The position numbers were made by a program, and so were the translations under genes. Below are positions 1-9,745 of a stretch of 64,000 nucleotides of DNA, one piece after another. The stretch spans positions 992,001 through 1,056,000 of the forward strand of contig CBDDII010000002.1 of assembly GCA_965228905.1 (NCBI GenBank), given 5' to 3'. Under the pieces are notes generated by a model. That model did no database searches. It saw only the letters and a list, made by a program, of their open reading frames with translations, and was not told the DNA's origin. The DNA is from CALKXV01 sp965228905. GTDB taxonomy: Bacteria > Pseudomonadota > Alphaproteobacteria > Rhodobacterales > Rhodobacteraceae. Position 1 is the stretch's first letter. Each line of letters begins with the position of its first letter.

Positions 1-404
1 ATTTCCTCTACAACGACTACGGCGTGCCGGAACCGCAGGGCGGCTATATCGGCACCCAGACAGAGATGCTGGAGAGCGACCCCGAGACCGTGGAGGCGTT
101 CATGGAGGCAACGCGCAGGGGCTATGAATGGGCCGCCGCGAACCCGGCCGAGGCGGCCGAAATTCTCATCGCGAACGGTGATTTCCCGAACGAAGATCTC
201 GTGCGCGGCTCGATGCGTGTGATCGACGAGGGCGGTTATCTCACCGACGGCACAACCACGGTCGGACTGATCGACGCTGAACGGTTGAATACAATGGCGA
301 AGTTTCTCTACGACAGCGGCGTCCTGCTCGGGTTGGATGGCGATCCCGTGGCATGGCCCGGAGACGTGACCGGCTGGATCGACCAGAGCTGGCGTGGCGA
401 GTGA
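1..404 (+). CDS. ABC transporter substrate-binding protein, NMT1/THI5-like (C-terminal part)
   Basis: The reading frame is open from base 3, so the gene starts before the window; about 134 C-terminal residues are visible. The stretch with GVPEPQGGYIGTQ, then a helix with ETVEAFMEATRRGYEWAAANPAEAAEIL, is typical of the last lobe of NMT1/SsuA/THI5-type periplasmic binding proteins for nitrate, sulfonates, taurine or thiamine pyrimidines. The pattern 'amphipathic helix, then NP-EAAE' is the family hallmark. The ligand cannot be told from this fragment. The next gene starts 157 bp downstream and belongs to a different transporter family, so this is probably the last gene of an upstream operon. 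Confidence 0.75.
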   Translation, partial: FLYNDYGVPEPQGGYIGTQTEMLESDPETVEAFMEATRRGYEWAAANPAEAAEILIANGDFPNEDLVRGSMRVIDEGGYLTDGTTTVGLIDAERLNTMAKFLYDSGVLLGLDGDPVAWPGDVTGWIDQSWRGE

Positions 405-561
405 AGAGATAGGGCGCATGCGGCGACCTTGAACGATGTCAATGCTCTTCGGCTGCTCAGGAACAGCAAAGTAACGTTGGTGTCGGACCTTTGCGGCATG
501 CTTGTAGTCCGAAACGTTTTGGCCAAGACTGTTCCAAACAACAAGCAGCCAGGGAGTTCTC

Positions 562-2142
562 ATGAAAACCGCACATACTGCAATCCTAGCAACCATCGTC
601 ACATCGCTTGCCTTGCCAGCGACCGCCGAAACCCTGCGTTGGGCTCGGGCGGGCGATGCGTTGACGCTCGACCCGCACGCCCAGAACGAAGGGCCGACGC
701 ACACGATCCGGCACCAGATGTACGAACCGCTGATCATCCGCGACACGACCGGCGCCTTCGAGCCGGCTCTCGCGACCGAATGGGCTCCCAGCGAATCCGA
801 CCCGAACGTCTGGGTCTTCAAGCTGCGTGAAGGCGTAAAGTTCCACGACGGTGCTGACTTTACCGCCGAAGACGTGGTCTTCAGCTTCGAACGCGCCAAG
901 CAGCCGAACTCGGACATGAAAGAGCTAATCGGTTCCATCGTGGAAGTCCGCGCGGTCGATGACCACACCATCGAGATGGTCACCGACGGCCCGAACCCGA
1001 TCCTTCCGTCGAACCTGACCAACCTGTTCATCATGGACAAGGGCTGGACCGAGGCGAACAACACCGTCAACGTCCAGGATTTCGAAGGCGGCGAGATTAC
1101 CTATGCCACCACCAACGTGAACGGCACCGGGCCTTACACGCTGGTCAGCCGCGAGCAGGACGTGAAGACCGTCATGGCGCTGAACGAGGCGTATTGGGGC
1201 AAGGACCAGTTCCCGCTCGAAGTGACCGAAATCGTATATACGCCGATCCAGAACGCCGCGACCCGTGTGGCCGCGATGCTGTCCGGTGAAGTGAACTTCC
1301 TTCAGGACATGCCGGTGCAAGACCTTGCCCGCGTGAATGACGCTGACGGCCTTGTGGTCAAACAGGCCCCACAGAACCGGGTCATCTTCTTCGGCATGAA
1401 CATGGGCGCTGAAGATATCGAGGCCGACAACGTGGACGGTGCCAACCCGCTGGCCGATGCGCGGGTCCGCAAGGCCATGTCGATGGCGATCAACCGCGAT
1501 GCGATCCAGCAGGTCGTTATGCGCGGCCAGTCGATCCCGGCGGGCATGATCGCGCCGCCCTTCGTCAACGGCTGGACCGAGGCGATGGACGGCGAAAGCT
1601 CCACCGATATCGAGGCGGCCAAGGCACTGATGGCCGAAGCGGGATACGCAGACGGCTTCTCGATCCGTCTCGACTGCCCAAACGACCGCTACATCAACGA
1701 CGAAGGCATCTGTCAGGCCGCCGTCGGGATGCTCGGCCAGATCGGCGTGACAGTGAACCTTGACGCTAAGTCCAAGGCGCTCCACTTCCCGCTCATCACC
1801 GACGGGAACACGGACTTCTACATGTTGGGCTGGGGCGTTCCGACTTATGACTCGGAATACATCTTCAACTTCCTCGTCCACGGTCGCGAAAGCGATATCG
1901 GCACCTGGAACGGCACCGGCTACGACAACGACGATCTGGACGCCAAGATCAAGTCGCTGGCATCTAACACCGATCTGGATGCGCGGAACGCCGACATCGC
2001 CGAGATCTGGCGCGTGGTGCAGGATGAGGCGCTCTACATCCCGATCCATCACCAGGTCCTGAACTGGGGCATGGCCGATGGCGTGGGGATCGAGGTTGAT
2101 CCCGAAGACCAGCCCAAGGTCAAGTACATCACCATGAACTGA
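562..2142 (+). CDS. ABC transporter substrate-binding protein, family 5 (peptide/opine/nickel type), first of two
   Basis: A 526-residue periplasmic binding protein of the DppA/OppA family (SBP_bac_5). A Sec signal peptide occupies about residues 1-22, ending ATA-ET. The family signature LRWARAGDALTLDPHAQ follows, then VWVFKLREGVKFHDG. A cysteine pair lies in CPNDRYINDEGICQA near residue 375. An AGGGAG ribosome site sits 5 bp before the ATG at 562. The next gene encodes a clear paralogue with the same cysteine motif, so the pair arose by tandem duplication. Both probably deliver ligands to the permeases and ATPases at 3864-7736. The ligand is unknown; the family takes peptides, opines, glycosides and metal chelates. 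Confidence 0.9.
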   Translation: MKTAHTAILATIVTSLALPATAETLRWARAGDALTLDPHAQNEGPTHTIRHQMYEPLIIRDTTGAFEPALATEWAPSESDPNVWVFKLREGVKFHDGADFTAEDVVFSFERAKQPNSDMKELIGSIVEVRAVDDHTIEMVTDGPNPILPSNLTNLFIMDKGWTEANNTVNVQDFEGGEITYATTNVNGTGPYTLVSREQDVKTVMALNEAYWGKDQFPLEVTEIVYTPIQNAATRVAAMLSGEVNFLQDMPVQDLARVNDADGLVVKQAPQNRVIFFGMNMGAEDIEADNVDGANPLADARVRKAMSMAINRDAIQQVVMRGQSIPAGMIAPPFVNGWTEAMDGESSTDIEAAKALMAEAGYADGFSIRLDCPNDRYINDEGICQAAVGMLGQIGVTVNLDAKSKALHFPLITDGNTDFYMLGWGVPTYDSEYIFNFLVHGRESDIGTWNGTGYDNDDLDAKIKSLASNTDLDARNADIAEIWRVVQDEALYIPIHHQVLNWGMADGVGIEVDPEDQPKVKYITMN

Positions 2143-2158
2143 CGATTTATCGTCAAGG

Positions 2159-2184
2159 GGACCGGCCCCAAAACGGGCCGGTCC
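2159..2184 (+). terminator. GC-rich stem-loop between the two binding-protein genes
   Basis: A perfect 10-bp inverted repeat, GGACCGGCCC with GGGCCGGTCC, around a 6-base loop, followed by AGCTTTTG. It lies 17 bp after the stop of the first binding-protein gene and 81 bp before the second. The short T-run allows partial termination; it may equally protect the upstream mRNA from 3' decay. Confidence 0.75.
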
Positions 2185-2265
2185 AGCTTTTGTGATCGCC
2201 GACACGATGGACCTTCCAAGAACCCATTGATAGGCTTGATCAAACCAACTTGGGGAGCTTCCGAA

Positions 2266-3834
2266 ATGTCGAGATTTTTCCGTGCCTTGGCACTGACTTC
2301 CGCCTTTGCGTCACCTGCCGTCGCCGAAGAATTCCAGTGGGCCGGACAGACCGATCCGCAGACGATGGATCCCCACGCGGTCAGCTCTGCGCCGGTACTT
2401 GGGTTCCTGAATAACGTCTATGATGGCCTCGTGCGCATGTCGAAAGACATGACCGTCGAGCCTTCGCTGGCCGAAAGTTGGGAGCCGATCGGCAACGGCG
2501 AAGGCTGGCGGTTCCATCTGCGACACGGGGTTACTTTCCACGACGGTGCTGCGTTCGACTCCGACGACGTGCTGTTTTCCTACGAACGTGCGTCGGACGA
2601 AACTTCGGACGTGCGCAGTTGGTTCTCGCCGGTAACCGAGGTGAAGGTGATCGACGACTACACCATCGAATTCTATACCAGCGCACCGAATCCACTGTTC
2701 CCGGCTTCCATCGCAAACTGGATGATGATGGACCGCGGCTGGACCGAAGCGAATGATGCCGCACGGCCCGACAAGGAAGCCGGAAATTTTGCGACGCTCA
2801 ACGTGAATGGCACCGGGGCTTTCAAGCTGGAAGACCGCCAGCCGGGCCTGACGACCACGCTGGTGCCGAATGCCAACTGGTGGGACGAGGCCGAACACAA
2901 CATCACCAAGGCGACCTTCACGCCGATCCAGAACCCGGCCACGGCCGTTGCGGCGCTCTTGTCCGGCGACGTCGATTTCGTCGAACCGGTGCCGATCCAG
3001 GACGCCGCGCGCCTTGAGGCCGATCCGAACGTCAACGTCATCCGAGGCGTCGAAACCCGCGTGATCATGTTGGGATTCGCACATGAAGCCGAGGCTTTGA
3101 AATACGGTGCCAGCGCGGGCGAACCCAATCCGTTTCAGGACGTGCGCGTCCGCGAAGCAGTAGCCAAGTCGATCAATGTCGATGCCATCCTGCAAACCAT
3201 CTGGCGCGGCAGCGCCGAACCGGCGAGCCAGCTTGTGCCTTCGCAACTCAGCGGCTTCTCGCAATCGCACGCGGACCGGACCGCCTTCGATCCCGAGGGC
3301 GCGAAAGCTCTCTTGACCGAAGCGGGTTACCCCGACGGTTTCGGGTTCGGTCTGAAGTGCCCGAACGATCGTTATCCGAACGACGAAAGCGTCTGCCAGG
3401 CGATCACCGCGATGCTGGCGCAGGTCGGTATCCAGGTGGAACTGGACGCCATGCCGGTGTCGAACTATTGGCCGGAACTGCGCGAAGACAACTTTGACAT
3501 GTACCTTCTGGGATGGTCGCCCGGAGGCTCGCTTGACCACGAACACCCGCTGCGCTTCCTTGCTTCGACCCCGAACGAGGAAAAGCGCCTTGGTTCGTGG
3601 AACTTCGGCGGTTATTCCAACGCGCGCCTTGACGAAGCCCTGCCTTCGATCTTGTCGGAAATCGACGAGGCAAAGCGGCAGGCGTTGATCGACGAGGTGA
3701 CGGGCCTCTATCAGGGCGAACACGCCTATGTGCCGCTTTACGTGCAACCCCTGGTTTGGGGCACCCGCAGCAATATTGAACTGACGCAGAGACCCGACAA
3801 CTTCTTCATCCTGCGTTGGGTGACGGTAAACTGA
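2266..3834 (+). CDS. ABC transporter substrate-binding protein, family 5, second of two
   Basis: A 522-residue periplasmic binding protein paralogous to the one ending at 2142. The ATG at 2266 is chosen because GGGGAGC lies 8 bp upstream and it starts directly with a Sec signal peptide (MSRFFRALALTSAF, cut near AVA-EE); an in-frame start at 2227 would put 13 polar residues in front. Shared features are the DPQTMDPHA start, the VTFHDGAAFDSDDVLFSYERA stretch and the cysteine motif CPNDRYPNDESVCQA. Lobe II, which lines the ligand pocket, differs more from the first copy, so the two may bind different substrates for one membrane complex. It ends 29 bp before the first permease gene. Confidence 0.9.
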   Translation: MSRFFRALALTSAFASPAVAEEFQWAGQTDPQTMDPHAVSSAPVLGFLNNVYDGLVRMSKDMTVEPSLAESWEPIGNGEGWRFHLRHGVTFHDGAAFDSDDVLFSYERASDETSDVRSWFSPVTEVKVIDDYTIEFYTSAPNPLFPASIANWMMMDRGWTEANDAARPDKEAGNFATLNVNGTGAFKLEDRQPGLTTTLVPNANWWDEAEHNITKATFTPIQNPATAVAALLSGDVDFVEPVPIQDAARLEADPNVNVIRGVETRVIMLGFAHEAEALKYGASAGEPNPFQDVRVREAVAKSINVDAILQTIWRGSAEPASQLVPSQLSGFSQSHADRTAFDPEGAKALLTEAGYPDGFGFGLKCPNDRYPNDESVCQAITAMLAQVGIQVELDAMPVSNYWPELREDNFDMYLLGWSPGGSLDHEHPLRFLASTPNEEKRLGSWNFGGYSNARLDEALPSILSEIDEAKRQALIDEVTGLYQGEHAYVPLYVQPLVWGTRSNIELTQRPDNFFILRWVTVN

Positions 3835-3863
3835 GCGTGACGGCACGGCACCGGAAGCCATAG

Positions 3864-4847
3864 ATGCTTGCTTTCGTCATCCGCCGGCTGGGGCAATCGG
3901 TGCTCGTGCTTTTGATCACGGGCCTGATTGCCTTTTCCATGTTCCGTTTTGTCGGCGATCCGATCGACAACATGCTGGGGCAGGAACGAACGATGGAAGA
4001 CGTCGAGCGTCTGCGCGGTCAGCTTGGATTGGATCAGCCCTTTCCGGTGCAGTACGTGAAGTTCCTTGGCAACGCCGTGCAGGGCAACTTTGGGGTCAGC
4101 TATCGCCAAGGCAGGCCCGTCTCGGAAATCCTGATGGAAAGAGCTCCGGCGACACTGGAACTGGCAGCGGTCTCGGGCATGCTTGCCATTGTCTTCGGCA
4201 TTGCTCTTGGTGTTTTCACGGCGATCAGACGACAAGGCACCATGGCAAACGTTATCATGGCGGTGTCCCTCGTCGGGGTCTCGCTGCCGACGTTCCTGAT
4301 TGGCATCCTGCTGATCTATCTCTTCTCGGTCGAACTTGGCTGGCTCCCGTCCTTCGGCCGCGGTGAAACGGTTCGCCTTGGCGAAGTCTGGACGACGGGT
4401 TTCCTCACACTCAGCGGGTTGAAAGCATTGATCCTGCCCTCGATCACGCTCGGACTTTACCAGATGACGCTGATCATGCGGCTTGTCCGCTCCGAGATGC
4501 TGGAGGTGCTGCGGCAAGACTATATCCGTTTCGCCCGCGCCCGGGGCCTCAAGGAGCGGGTGGTCAACTTCCGCCACGCACTGAAGAACACGATGGTTCC
4601 CGTGGTCACCGTGATCGGCCTGCAACTTGGCGCGATCATCGCCTTCGCCATCATCACCGAAACGGTGTTCCAGTGGCCGGGCGTCGGTCTGTTGTTCATC
4701 AACGCGATCCAGTTCGTCGACATACCCGTAATGGCGGCCTACCTGATGCTGATCTCGGTGATGTTCGTCGGCATCAACCTGATCGTCGACATCCTTTACA
4801 TCTTCATCGACCCGCGCCTCAGGGCCGACCGGGCGGGGGCACACTGA
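3864..4847 (+). CDS. ABC transporter permease, DppB type
   Basis: A 327-residue inner-membrane protein of the BPD_transp_1 family with about six transmembrane segments; the first (residues 10-29) follows MLAFVIRRLGQSV, the usual start of DppB/OppB permeases. The conserved EAA loop, which docks on the ATPases, is RFARARGLKERVVNFRHALKN near residues 222-240. The stop TGA at 4845 overlaps the ATG of the next gene by one base, so translation is probably coupled. It should pair with the following permease as a heterodimer in a peptide/opine-type importer. Confidence 0.92.
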   Translation: MLAFVIRRLGQSVLVLLITGLIAFSMFRFVGDPIDNMLGQERTMEDVERLRGQLGLDQPFPVQYVKFLGNAVQGNFGVSYRQGRPVSEILMERAPATLELAAVSGMLAIVFGIALGVFTAIRRQGTMANVIMAVSLVGVSLPTFLIGILLIYLFSVELGWLPSFGRGETVRLGEVWTTGFLTLSGLKALILPSITLGLYQMTLIMRLVRSEMLEVLRQDYIRFARARGLKERVVNFRHALKNTMVPVVTVIGLQLGAIIAFAIITETVFQWPGVGLLFINAIQFVDIPVMAAYLMLISVMFVGINLIVDILYIFIDPRLRADRAGAH

Positions 4848-5803
4848 TGAGCGACAATTCCCTGAATGCCCCGATCGCACCGGTCGACAAGTCCCGCTGG
4901 ACCCGGTTCCGCGAAAGCGACTTTTTCTATGCGTTCAAGCGTTCTCCCGTCGCCGTGGTGTCCTTTGCCGTGGTCGCGCTCTTGGTCTTATCTGCGGTGT
5001 TTGCTCCACTCATCGCTCCCACCAACCCCTTTGATCCAGCAAGCCTGAACCTGATGAACGGCTTCACCCCGCCGATGGAGCCCAATGCCTTTACCAGTGA
5101 AAGTTTTCTTATGGGGACGGACGATCAGGGGCGCGATGTCTTTTCGACGATACTTTACGGAATGCGGATTTCGCTTTTCGTCGGTGCCTCTGCCGTGCTG
5201 TTCGCCATGGTGCTGGGCATCGTCCTTGGGCTGGTTTCGGGCTATTTCGGCGGCTGGACGGAAACGATCATCATGCGGATTGCCGACGTGCAACTGACCT
5301 TTCCGTCGATCCTGGTGGCCATGCTGATCTTTGGAATCGCCAAGGGCTTTACTCCCGTCGAATACCGCGACCAGATGGCAATCTGGGTGCTGATCCTGGC
5401 GATTGGACTGTCCGACTGGGTGCAATTCGCCCGTGTGGTACGCGGTGCAACGCTCGTCGAGAAGAACAAGGATTATGTCGCCGCCGCCCGCATGATCGGA
5501 CGCAGCCCTTGGGCCATCATGATCAAGCACATCCTGCCGAACGCCATGTCCCCGGTGCTGGTGATCGCCACCATCTCGTTGGCGCTCGCGATCATCGCCG
5601 AGGCAACTCTGTCCTTTCTGGGAGTCGGCGCACCACCAACGCAACCCTCGCTCGGCACGCTCATCCGCATCGGCCAGGGCTTTCTGTTTTCAGGCGAGTG
5701 GTGGATCCTGTTCTTCCCGGCCTGCACGCTTCTGGCTCTGGCCCTTTCGGTCAATCTTTTGGGAGACTGGCTGAGGGACGCGTTGAACCCGAGGCTTCGA
5801 TGA
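4847..5803 (+). CDS. ABC transporter permease, DppC type
   Basis: A 318-residue permease of the DppC/OppC subfamily. The start is the ATG at 4847, which shares one base with the stop of the upstream gene (TGATG arrangement). A cytoplasmic N-terminal stretch (RFRESDFFYAFKRSPVAVVSF) leads into the first membrane segment, then the DppC hallmark MGTDDQGRDVFSTILYG near residue 86, and an EAA loop AARMIGRSPWAIMIKHILPN. This is the usual second membrane subunit of a five-part oligopeptide-type importer. It overlaps the following ATPase gene by four bases. Confidence 0.92.
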   Translation: MSDNSLNAPIAPVDKSRWTRFRESDFFYAFKRSPVAVVSFAVVALLVLSAVFAPLIAPTNPFDPASLNLMNGFTPPMEPNAFTSESFLMGTDDQGRDVFSTILYGMRISLFVGASAVLFAMVLGIVLGLVSGYFGGWTETIIMRIADVQLTFPSILVAMLIFGIAKGFTPVEYRDQMAIWVLILAIGLSDWVQFARVVRGATLVEKNKDYVAAARMIGRSPWAIMIKHILPNAMSPVLVIATISLALAIIAEATLSFLGVGAPPTQPSLGTLIRIGQGFLFSGEWWILFFPACTLLALALSVNLLGDWLRDALNPRLR

Positions 5804-6774
5804 ACACTCCCGTCCTTTCCATCCGCAACCTCTCGGTCGAGATCCCCACCCGCGCAGGAGTCGTCAAGCCGGTCGATGGCGTGTCCTATGACATCTCACG
5901 TGGCGAGATCCTTGGTATTGTGGGCGAATCCGGTGCTGGCAAATCCATGGCAGGTAACGCGGTGATCGGGCTGCTGAACCCGCCGGCCCATATAGCCGGC
6001 GGTGAAATCCACCTGAATGGCGCGCGCATCGACCCGCTGAAGGGAGAAGCGATGCGGCGGCTTCGGGGCAAAGAGATCGGGATGATCTTTCAGGATCCGC
6101 TGACCAGCCTCAACCCGCTTCTGACTGTGGGCGACCAACTGGCCGAGACAATGCTGACCCATCTGGGTATTTCGCAAAAAGAAGCAGAACGACGCGCGGT
6201 TGCCGCCCTTGACGAAGTCGGAATCCCTGGAGCGAAAGAGCGGATCGACAGTTACCCACACGAGTTCTCTGGCGGCATGCGCCAGCGTGTGGTGATCGCC
6301 TTGGCCCTTTGTGCCGAACCATCACTTGTTATCGCTGACGAACCGACGACGGCGCTCGATGTGTCGGTACAGGCCCAGATCACGGCCTTGCTCAAACGTC
6401 TATGCCGCGAGCGCGGGACTGCAGTGATGCTGATTACCCACGATATGGGCGTGATCGCCGAGACGGCCGACCGCGTAGCGGTTATGTATGCCGGACGCCT
6501 GGCAGAACTTGGGCCGGTGCGCGAGGTGCTGAGTACGCCGCACCATCCCTATACCCACGGGCTTATGGCCTCGACCCCTCTGGCCTCGGCAGGCAAACGA
6601 CGGCTACACCAGATTCCCGGTGCCATGCCGCGGCTGACCCAGATGCCCGATGGCTGCGCCTTTCATCCCCGCTGCTCACGCGCCGAAGACAAGTGCCGCC
6701 AAGCCCTCGCACCCGAAATGATTGACGGTCGCGCCGCCTGCTGGTTTCCATTGATAGCCGAGGCCGAAGCATGA
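5800..6774 (+). CDS. ABC transporter ATP-binding protein, DppD type
   Basis: A 324-residue cytoplasmic ATPase. The ATG at 5800 overlaps the permease stop (ATGA). Walker A is GESGAGKS at residues 42-49, the Q-loop is IFQDPLTSLNP, the signature is FSGGMRQRV, and Walker B is LVIADEPTTALD. The C-terminal oligopeptide/dipeptide extension with GCAFHPRCSRAEDKC is present; in some relatives that cysteine cluster binds an iron-sulfur centre, but only the cysteines are visible here. It should form a heterodimer with the product of 6771-7736. Confidence 0.92.
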   Translation: MNTPVLSIRNLSVEIPTRAGVVKPVDGVSYDISRGEILGIVGESGAGKSMAGNAVIGLLNPPAHIAGGEIHLNGARIDPLKGEAMRRLRGKEIGMIFQDPLTSLNPLLTVGDQLAETMLTHLGISQKEAERRAVAALDEVGIPGAKERIDSYPHEFSGGMRQRVVIALALCAEPSLVIADEPTTALDVSVQAQITALLKRLCRERGTAVMLITHDMGVIAETADRVAVMYAGRLAELGPVREVLSTPHHPYTHGLMASTPLASAGKRRLHQIPGAMPRLTQMPDGCAFHPRCSRAEDKCRQALAPEMIDGRAACWFPLIAEAEA

Positions 6775-7736
6775 GCGCCTATGTGTCCATCAAGGGCCTG
6801 ACGCGCATCTTCGACGTCTCGAAACCCTGGCTCAATCGCGTGCTGGAGCGGCGCGGCAAGGCCATGCTGACCGCCGTGTCGGAGGTCGATTTCGAGATCG
6901 AGGAACGGACAACCTACGCACTCGTCGGCGAAAGCGGATCCGGAAAATCAACCATCGGCAAGATGCTGGTCGGGCTTCTCCGTCCCTCACAGGGAACGGT
7001 CGAGATCGAGGGCGTCAACCTCGCAACCGAAACCGACGACGCCAAGGTCGACCGGGTCCGCTCGAACATCCAGATGATCTTCCAGGACCCCTACGCCTCG
7101 CTCAACCCGCGCTGGCGGGTGCGCGACATTATCGCCGAGCCGGTAACCGCGCGGGGTGGAAAGGCGGAAGGTCTGGCCGAAAGGCTGCTGGAGCAAGTGG
7201 GTCTCCACGCTTCCGATGCGGGCAAATTCCCGCACGAGTTCTCTGGCGGCCAGCGCCAGCGCATTTGTATCGCCCGTGCGCTGGCCTCCGAACCCCGCCT
7301 GATCGTTTGTGACGAACCAACCTCGGCACTCGACGTATCCGTTCAGGCGCAGGTCCTGAACCTGATGAGCGATCTGAAAGACGATCTGGGCCTGACCTAT
7401 CTTCTGATTACTCACGACCTGACCGTGGTGCGGCACATGGCCGATCGAATTGGAGTACTCTACCTGGGCCGATTGGTTGAAGAGGCGGATCCGGTTTCAC
7501 TTTTCGAGACACCCAAGCACCCCTATACACGGATGCTTCTCGAAGCCGCGCCTAGAATGGATGGCTACGGGCGCGAGGTCGAACCACCAAAAGGTGAGAT
7601 TCCTGACCCCATAAATCCACCCGCAGGCTGCGCGTTCAACCCACGTTGCCCGATCGCCGTAGACATCTGCCGCAAGGAACGGCCAAAATCCCGCCGCATC
7701 GCTGAAACCGTGGTGGCGTGTCACCTCGCCGATTGA
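6771..7736 (+). CDS. ABC transporter ATP-binding protein, DppF type
   Basis: A 321-residue ATPase, partner of the preceding DppD-type subunit; the two genes overlap by four bases. It shows Walker A GESGSGKST, Q-loop IFQDPYASLNPRW, signature FSGGQRQRI and Walker B LIVCDEPTSALD, followed by the oligopeptide C-terminal domain with GCAFNPRCPIAVDIC. This gene closes the transporter operon. The next gene lies 195 bp away on the opposite strand, and no convincing terminator was found between them. Confidence 0.92.
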   Translation: MSAYVSIKGLTRIFDVSKPWLNRVLERRGKAMLTAVSEVDFEIEERTTYALVGESGSGKSTIGKMLVGLLRPSQGTVEIEGVNLATETDDAKVDRVRSNIQMIFQDPYASLNPRWRVRDIIAEPVTARGGKAEGLAERLLEQVGLHASDAGKFPHEFSGGQRQRICIARALASEPRLIVCDEPTSALDVSVQAQVLNLMSDLKDDLGLTYLLITHDLTVVRHMADRIGVLYLGRLVEEADPVSLFETPKHPYTRMLLEAAPRMDGYGREVEPPKGEIPDPINPPAGCAFNPRCPIAVDICRKERPKSRRIAETVVACHLAD

Positions 7737-7930
7737 AAGGTGTTCGTCAGCGCTGCCACTCATTGGCCGGGACATTCCAAAGGCAGCACGTCCCAATTGT
7801 CGGTTTTGTGGACCAAGATGACGCATATTGGGTTGGCTTAGAAACGCAAAAAGCAGCATGAAATCTAAATCTGATACACCTTGGCAAAACTGTCCGAAAA
7901 GGTGGGACCACTTCAATCCGCAAAAGCTGA

Positions 7931-9601
7931 TTACTTAGGGTACATTGTCTTCTCCGAGCGCCGACTGTCTGCGAGGCGGCTGGAGAGGAGATCGCCGGTT
8001 TCTTCGGCGATCGGGTAGGCCACGTAGGTAATCGCCGCGTTGACCTGCTTTAACAGGCGCAGGGTGTCCTGATGGACATTTGTCGTTTCAATGCTGGCCG
8101 TTTTGCGCGAGCGCAGCCGTGCAAGATGACGCTCCTGCATCTTCTGCTCTTCTCGACGGATGCGGTCTTTCTCGGCGACGAGTTGGCGCGCAGCCTCGGC
8201 ATCGCCTGTGGTGAGAACCGACAATGCGAGCTGAGAATTTGTTACTATTCTGTCATGGAACGTCTCGATATCGGACATTCCCTGGGCCGAGAAAGTGATC
8301 GCCTCGTCGTTCATTTTTCTTGCGAGGGCAATCAGGTTGACGGCGATGCGATCGGCGGCTTCCTCCATGCTGTTTGCCACCGCGACCAGTTCGACCGCCC
8401 GTCGCCGCATATCGGGCGGCATGTCTTTTTCCCGAAGCTGCGAGACATAAATCTTTGTCCCGTAGTGCATCCTGTCCATCTCATCTTCGCGGGCTTCGAT
8501 CAGATCTGCGGTGGTCGGATTCCAGGTGCGGAAGAGATCCATCACGGCAACAAGCATCTCCTGAAGTGTCTCTCCCATCCGGAGAAGCTCCCGTTGTGCG
8601 CAGGCGAGCGCCAGGGGCGGCTGGTCGAGGACGCCCGGATCGAGCGCGCTCGAGGTCGATAACTCCGCATCCTGAGTCTCGGGCAAGAACCGCCCGGCAA
8701 TACGAACGAGTGTGTCTGTCACAGGAAGCGAGAGGATCAGCAGGCAGGCATTCAGGGTCAGATGGAGCACAATGGCCTGCTGACCGCCGCTGATCTCGAA
8801 GGATGAAAAATCGAGAATGCCGACCAGCAACAGGCCGAAAAAAACCAGCGTTAGCGCGCCGCGGGACATGAGGTTGGCGACAGCGACCATTCTTGCGGGT
8901 CTTGGCGCCAACCACTGAAGCGCGACGGGAATTACCGCACCGCCAAGGTTTGCTCCCAGGACCAGCGCGGCCGCGGCAGACCCTTCGATGAAACCGACGA
9001 ATGCGAACGTGGCAAAAGTCAGGACGGCTGCGAGGCTGGAATGCATGGCCCAAGCCAGAAGCGCACCGACGAAAAAGGCGCTTGCCAGATCATTTTCGAA
9101 ATACGCGGCTGTGGCCCGCACGATCTCATTTTCTGCCACCGGGGCTGTCGCCGTGCGGATCATTCCAAGCGCGATCAGAACGAGGGCGAAACCGATCGCG
9201 ATCCGGCCGCTCTGTTTCATTTTCCTGGTTCGGGCGTTGAAGAAAGTCACGATGCCGAACAGAAGAACGAATGGGATGATAAGCTCGACAGGCAACAGCA
9301 GGACCATCGCCATGAGTGCAGACCCGAGATCTGCTCCGAGGAGCATCGCCAGAGCCGGAGCCGGAGAAAGCAAGCCGGACGCGGCAAACCCTCCTCCGAT
9401 CAGCGCGACGGCAGTGGCGCTTTGCATCACCAGAGCGGCTGCAAAGCCACCGGCTGCGGCCGAGAACCGGCTTTTGGAAAGCGACTTCAGCCATCGGCGC
9501 AATTCGGCGAGGAATGCACGCTCCACGCCGGTGCGGATAAGACGCACGGCCCAAAGGAGCAGCGCAACGGCAGCGGCCAGATTGATTGCAAAAACAATCA
9601 T
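7931..9601 (-). CDS. Na/Pi-cotransporter family protein with C-terminal PhoU-like domain
   Basis: About 556 residues. The N-terminal half is membrane-embedded, with two repeated Na/Pi-cotransporter modules: VMQSATAVALIGGGF plus LGADLGSALM, and MHSSLAAVLTFATF plus LGANLGGAV, related to the QSSSA motif of type II phosphate symporters. The C-terminal ~230 residues are a helical PhoU-like domain rich in Glu/Arg heptads. I chose the ATG at 9601 (MIVFAINLAAAVALL), which opens with a membrane helix; a TTG at 9622 is possible. It lies on the same strand and 145 bp downstream of an operon that should release phosphate, so it may move phosphate across the membrane. Direction of transport is not evident from sequence. 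Confidence 0.85.
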   Translation of the reverse strand: MIVFAINLAAAVALLLWAVRLIRTGVERAFLAELRRWLKSLSKSRFSAAAGGFAAALVMQSATAVALIGGGFAASGLLSPAPALAMLLGADLGSALMAMVLLLPVELIIPFVLLFGIVTFFNARTRKMKQSGRIAIGFALVLIALGMIRTATAPVAENEIVRATAAYFENDLASAFFVGALLAWAMHSSLAAVLTFATFAFVGFIEGSAAAALVLGANLGGAVIPVALQWLAPRPARMVAVANLMSRGALTLVFFGLLLVGILDFSSFEISGGQQAIVLHLTLNACLLILSLPVTDTLVRIAGRFLPETQDAELSTSSALDPGVLDQPPLALACAQRELLRMGETLQEMLVAVMDLFRTWNPTTADLIEAREDEMDRMHYGTKIYVSQLREKDMPPDMRRRAVELVAVANSMEEAADRIAVNLIALARKMNDEAITFSAQGMSDIETFHDRIVTNSQLALSVLTTGDAEAARQLVAEKDRIRREEQKMQERHLARLRSRKTASIETTNVHQDTLRLLKQVNAAITYVAYPIAEETGDLLSSRLADSRRSEKTMYPK

Positions 9602-9745
9602 GCTGCGGTCATCGGCAAGCAAATGATAGGGCGGTCCGTGACGCCGCCTTCAGGTTGCGTAAGTTTTTTCATCCAACTCTCAGTTCTCACTCTTGAGGTC
9701 CAAGATTGGTTCGCCGTTTTTCGCGAAAACTCCGGCACATCCGCA

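Noticed and set aside
925..2205. Long minus-strand open frame opposite the first family-5 binding protein
   Set aside because: It mirrors a well-supported plus-strand gene; its protein is Arg/His/Asp-rich with no family motifs, as expected for GC-rich antisense frames.
7737..7930. Possible terminator between convergent genes (CACCTT...AAGGTG)
   Set aside because: Six-base arms with a 16-base loop and no T-run are too weak.
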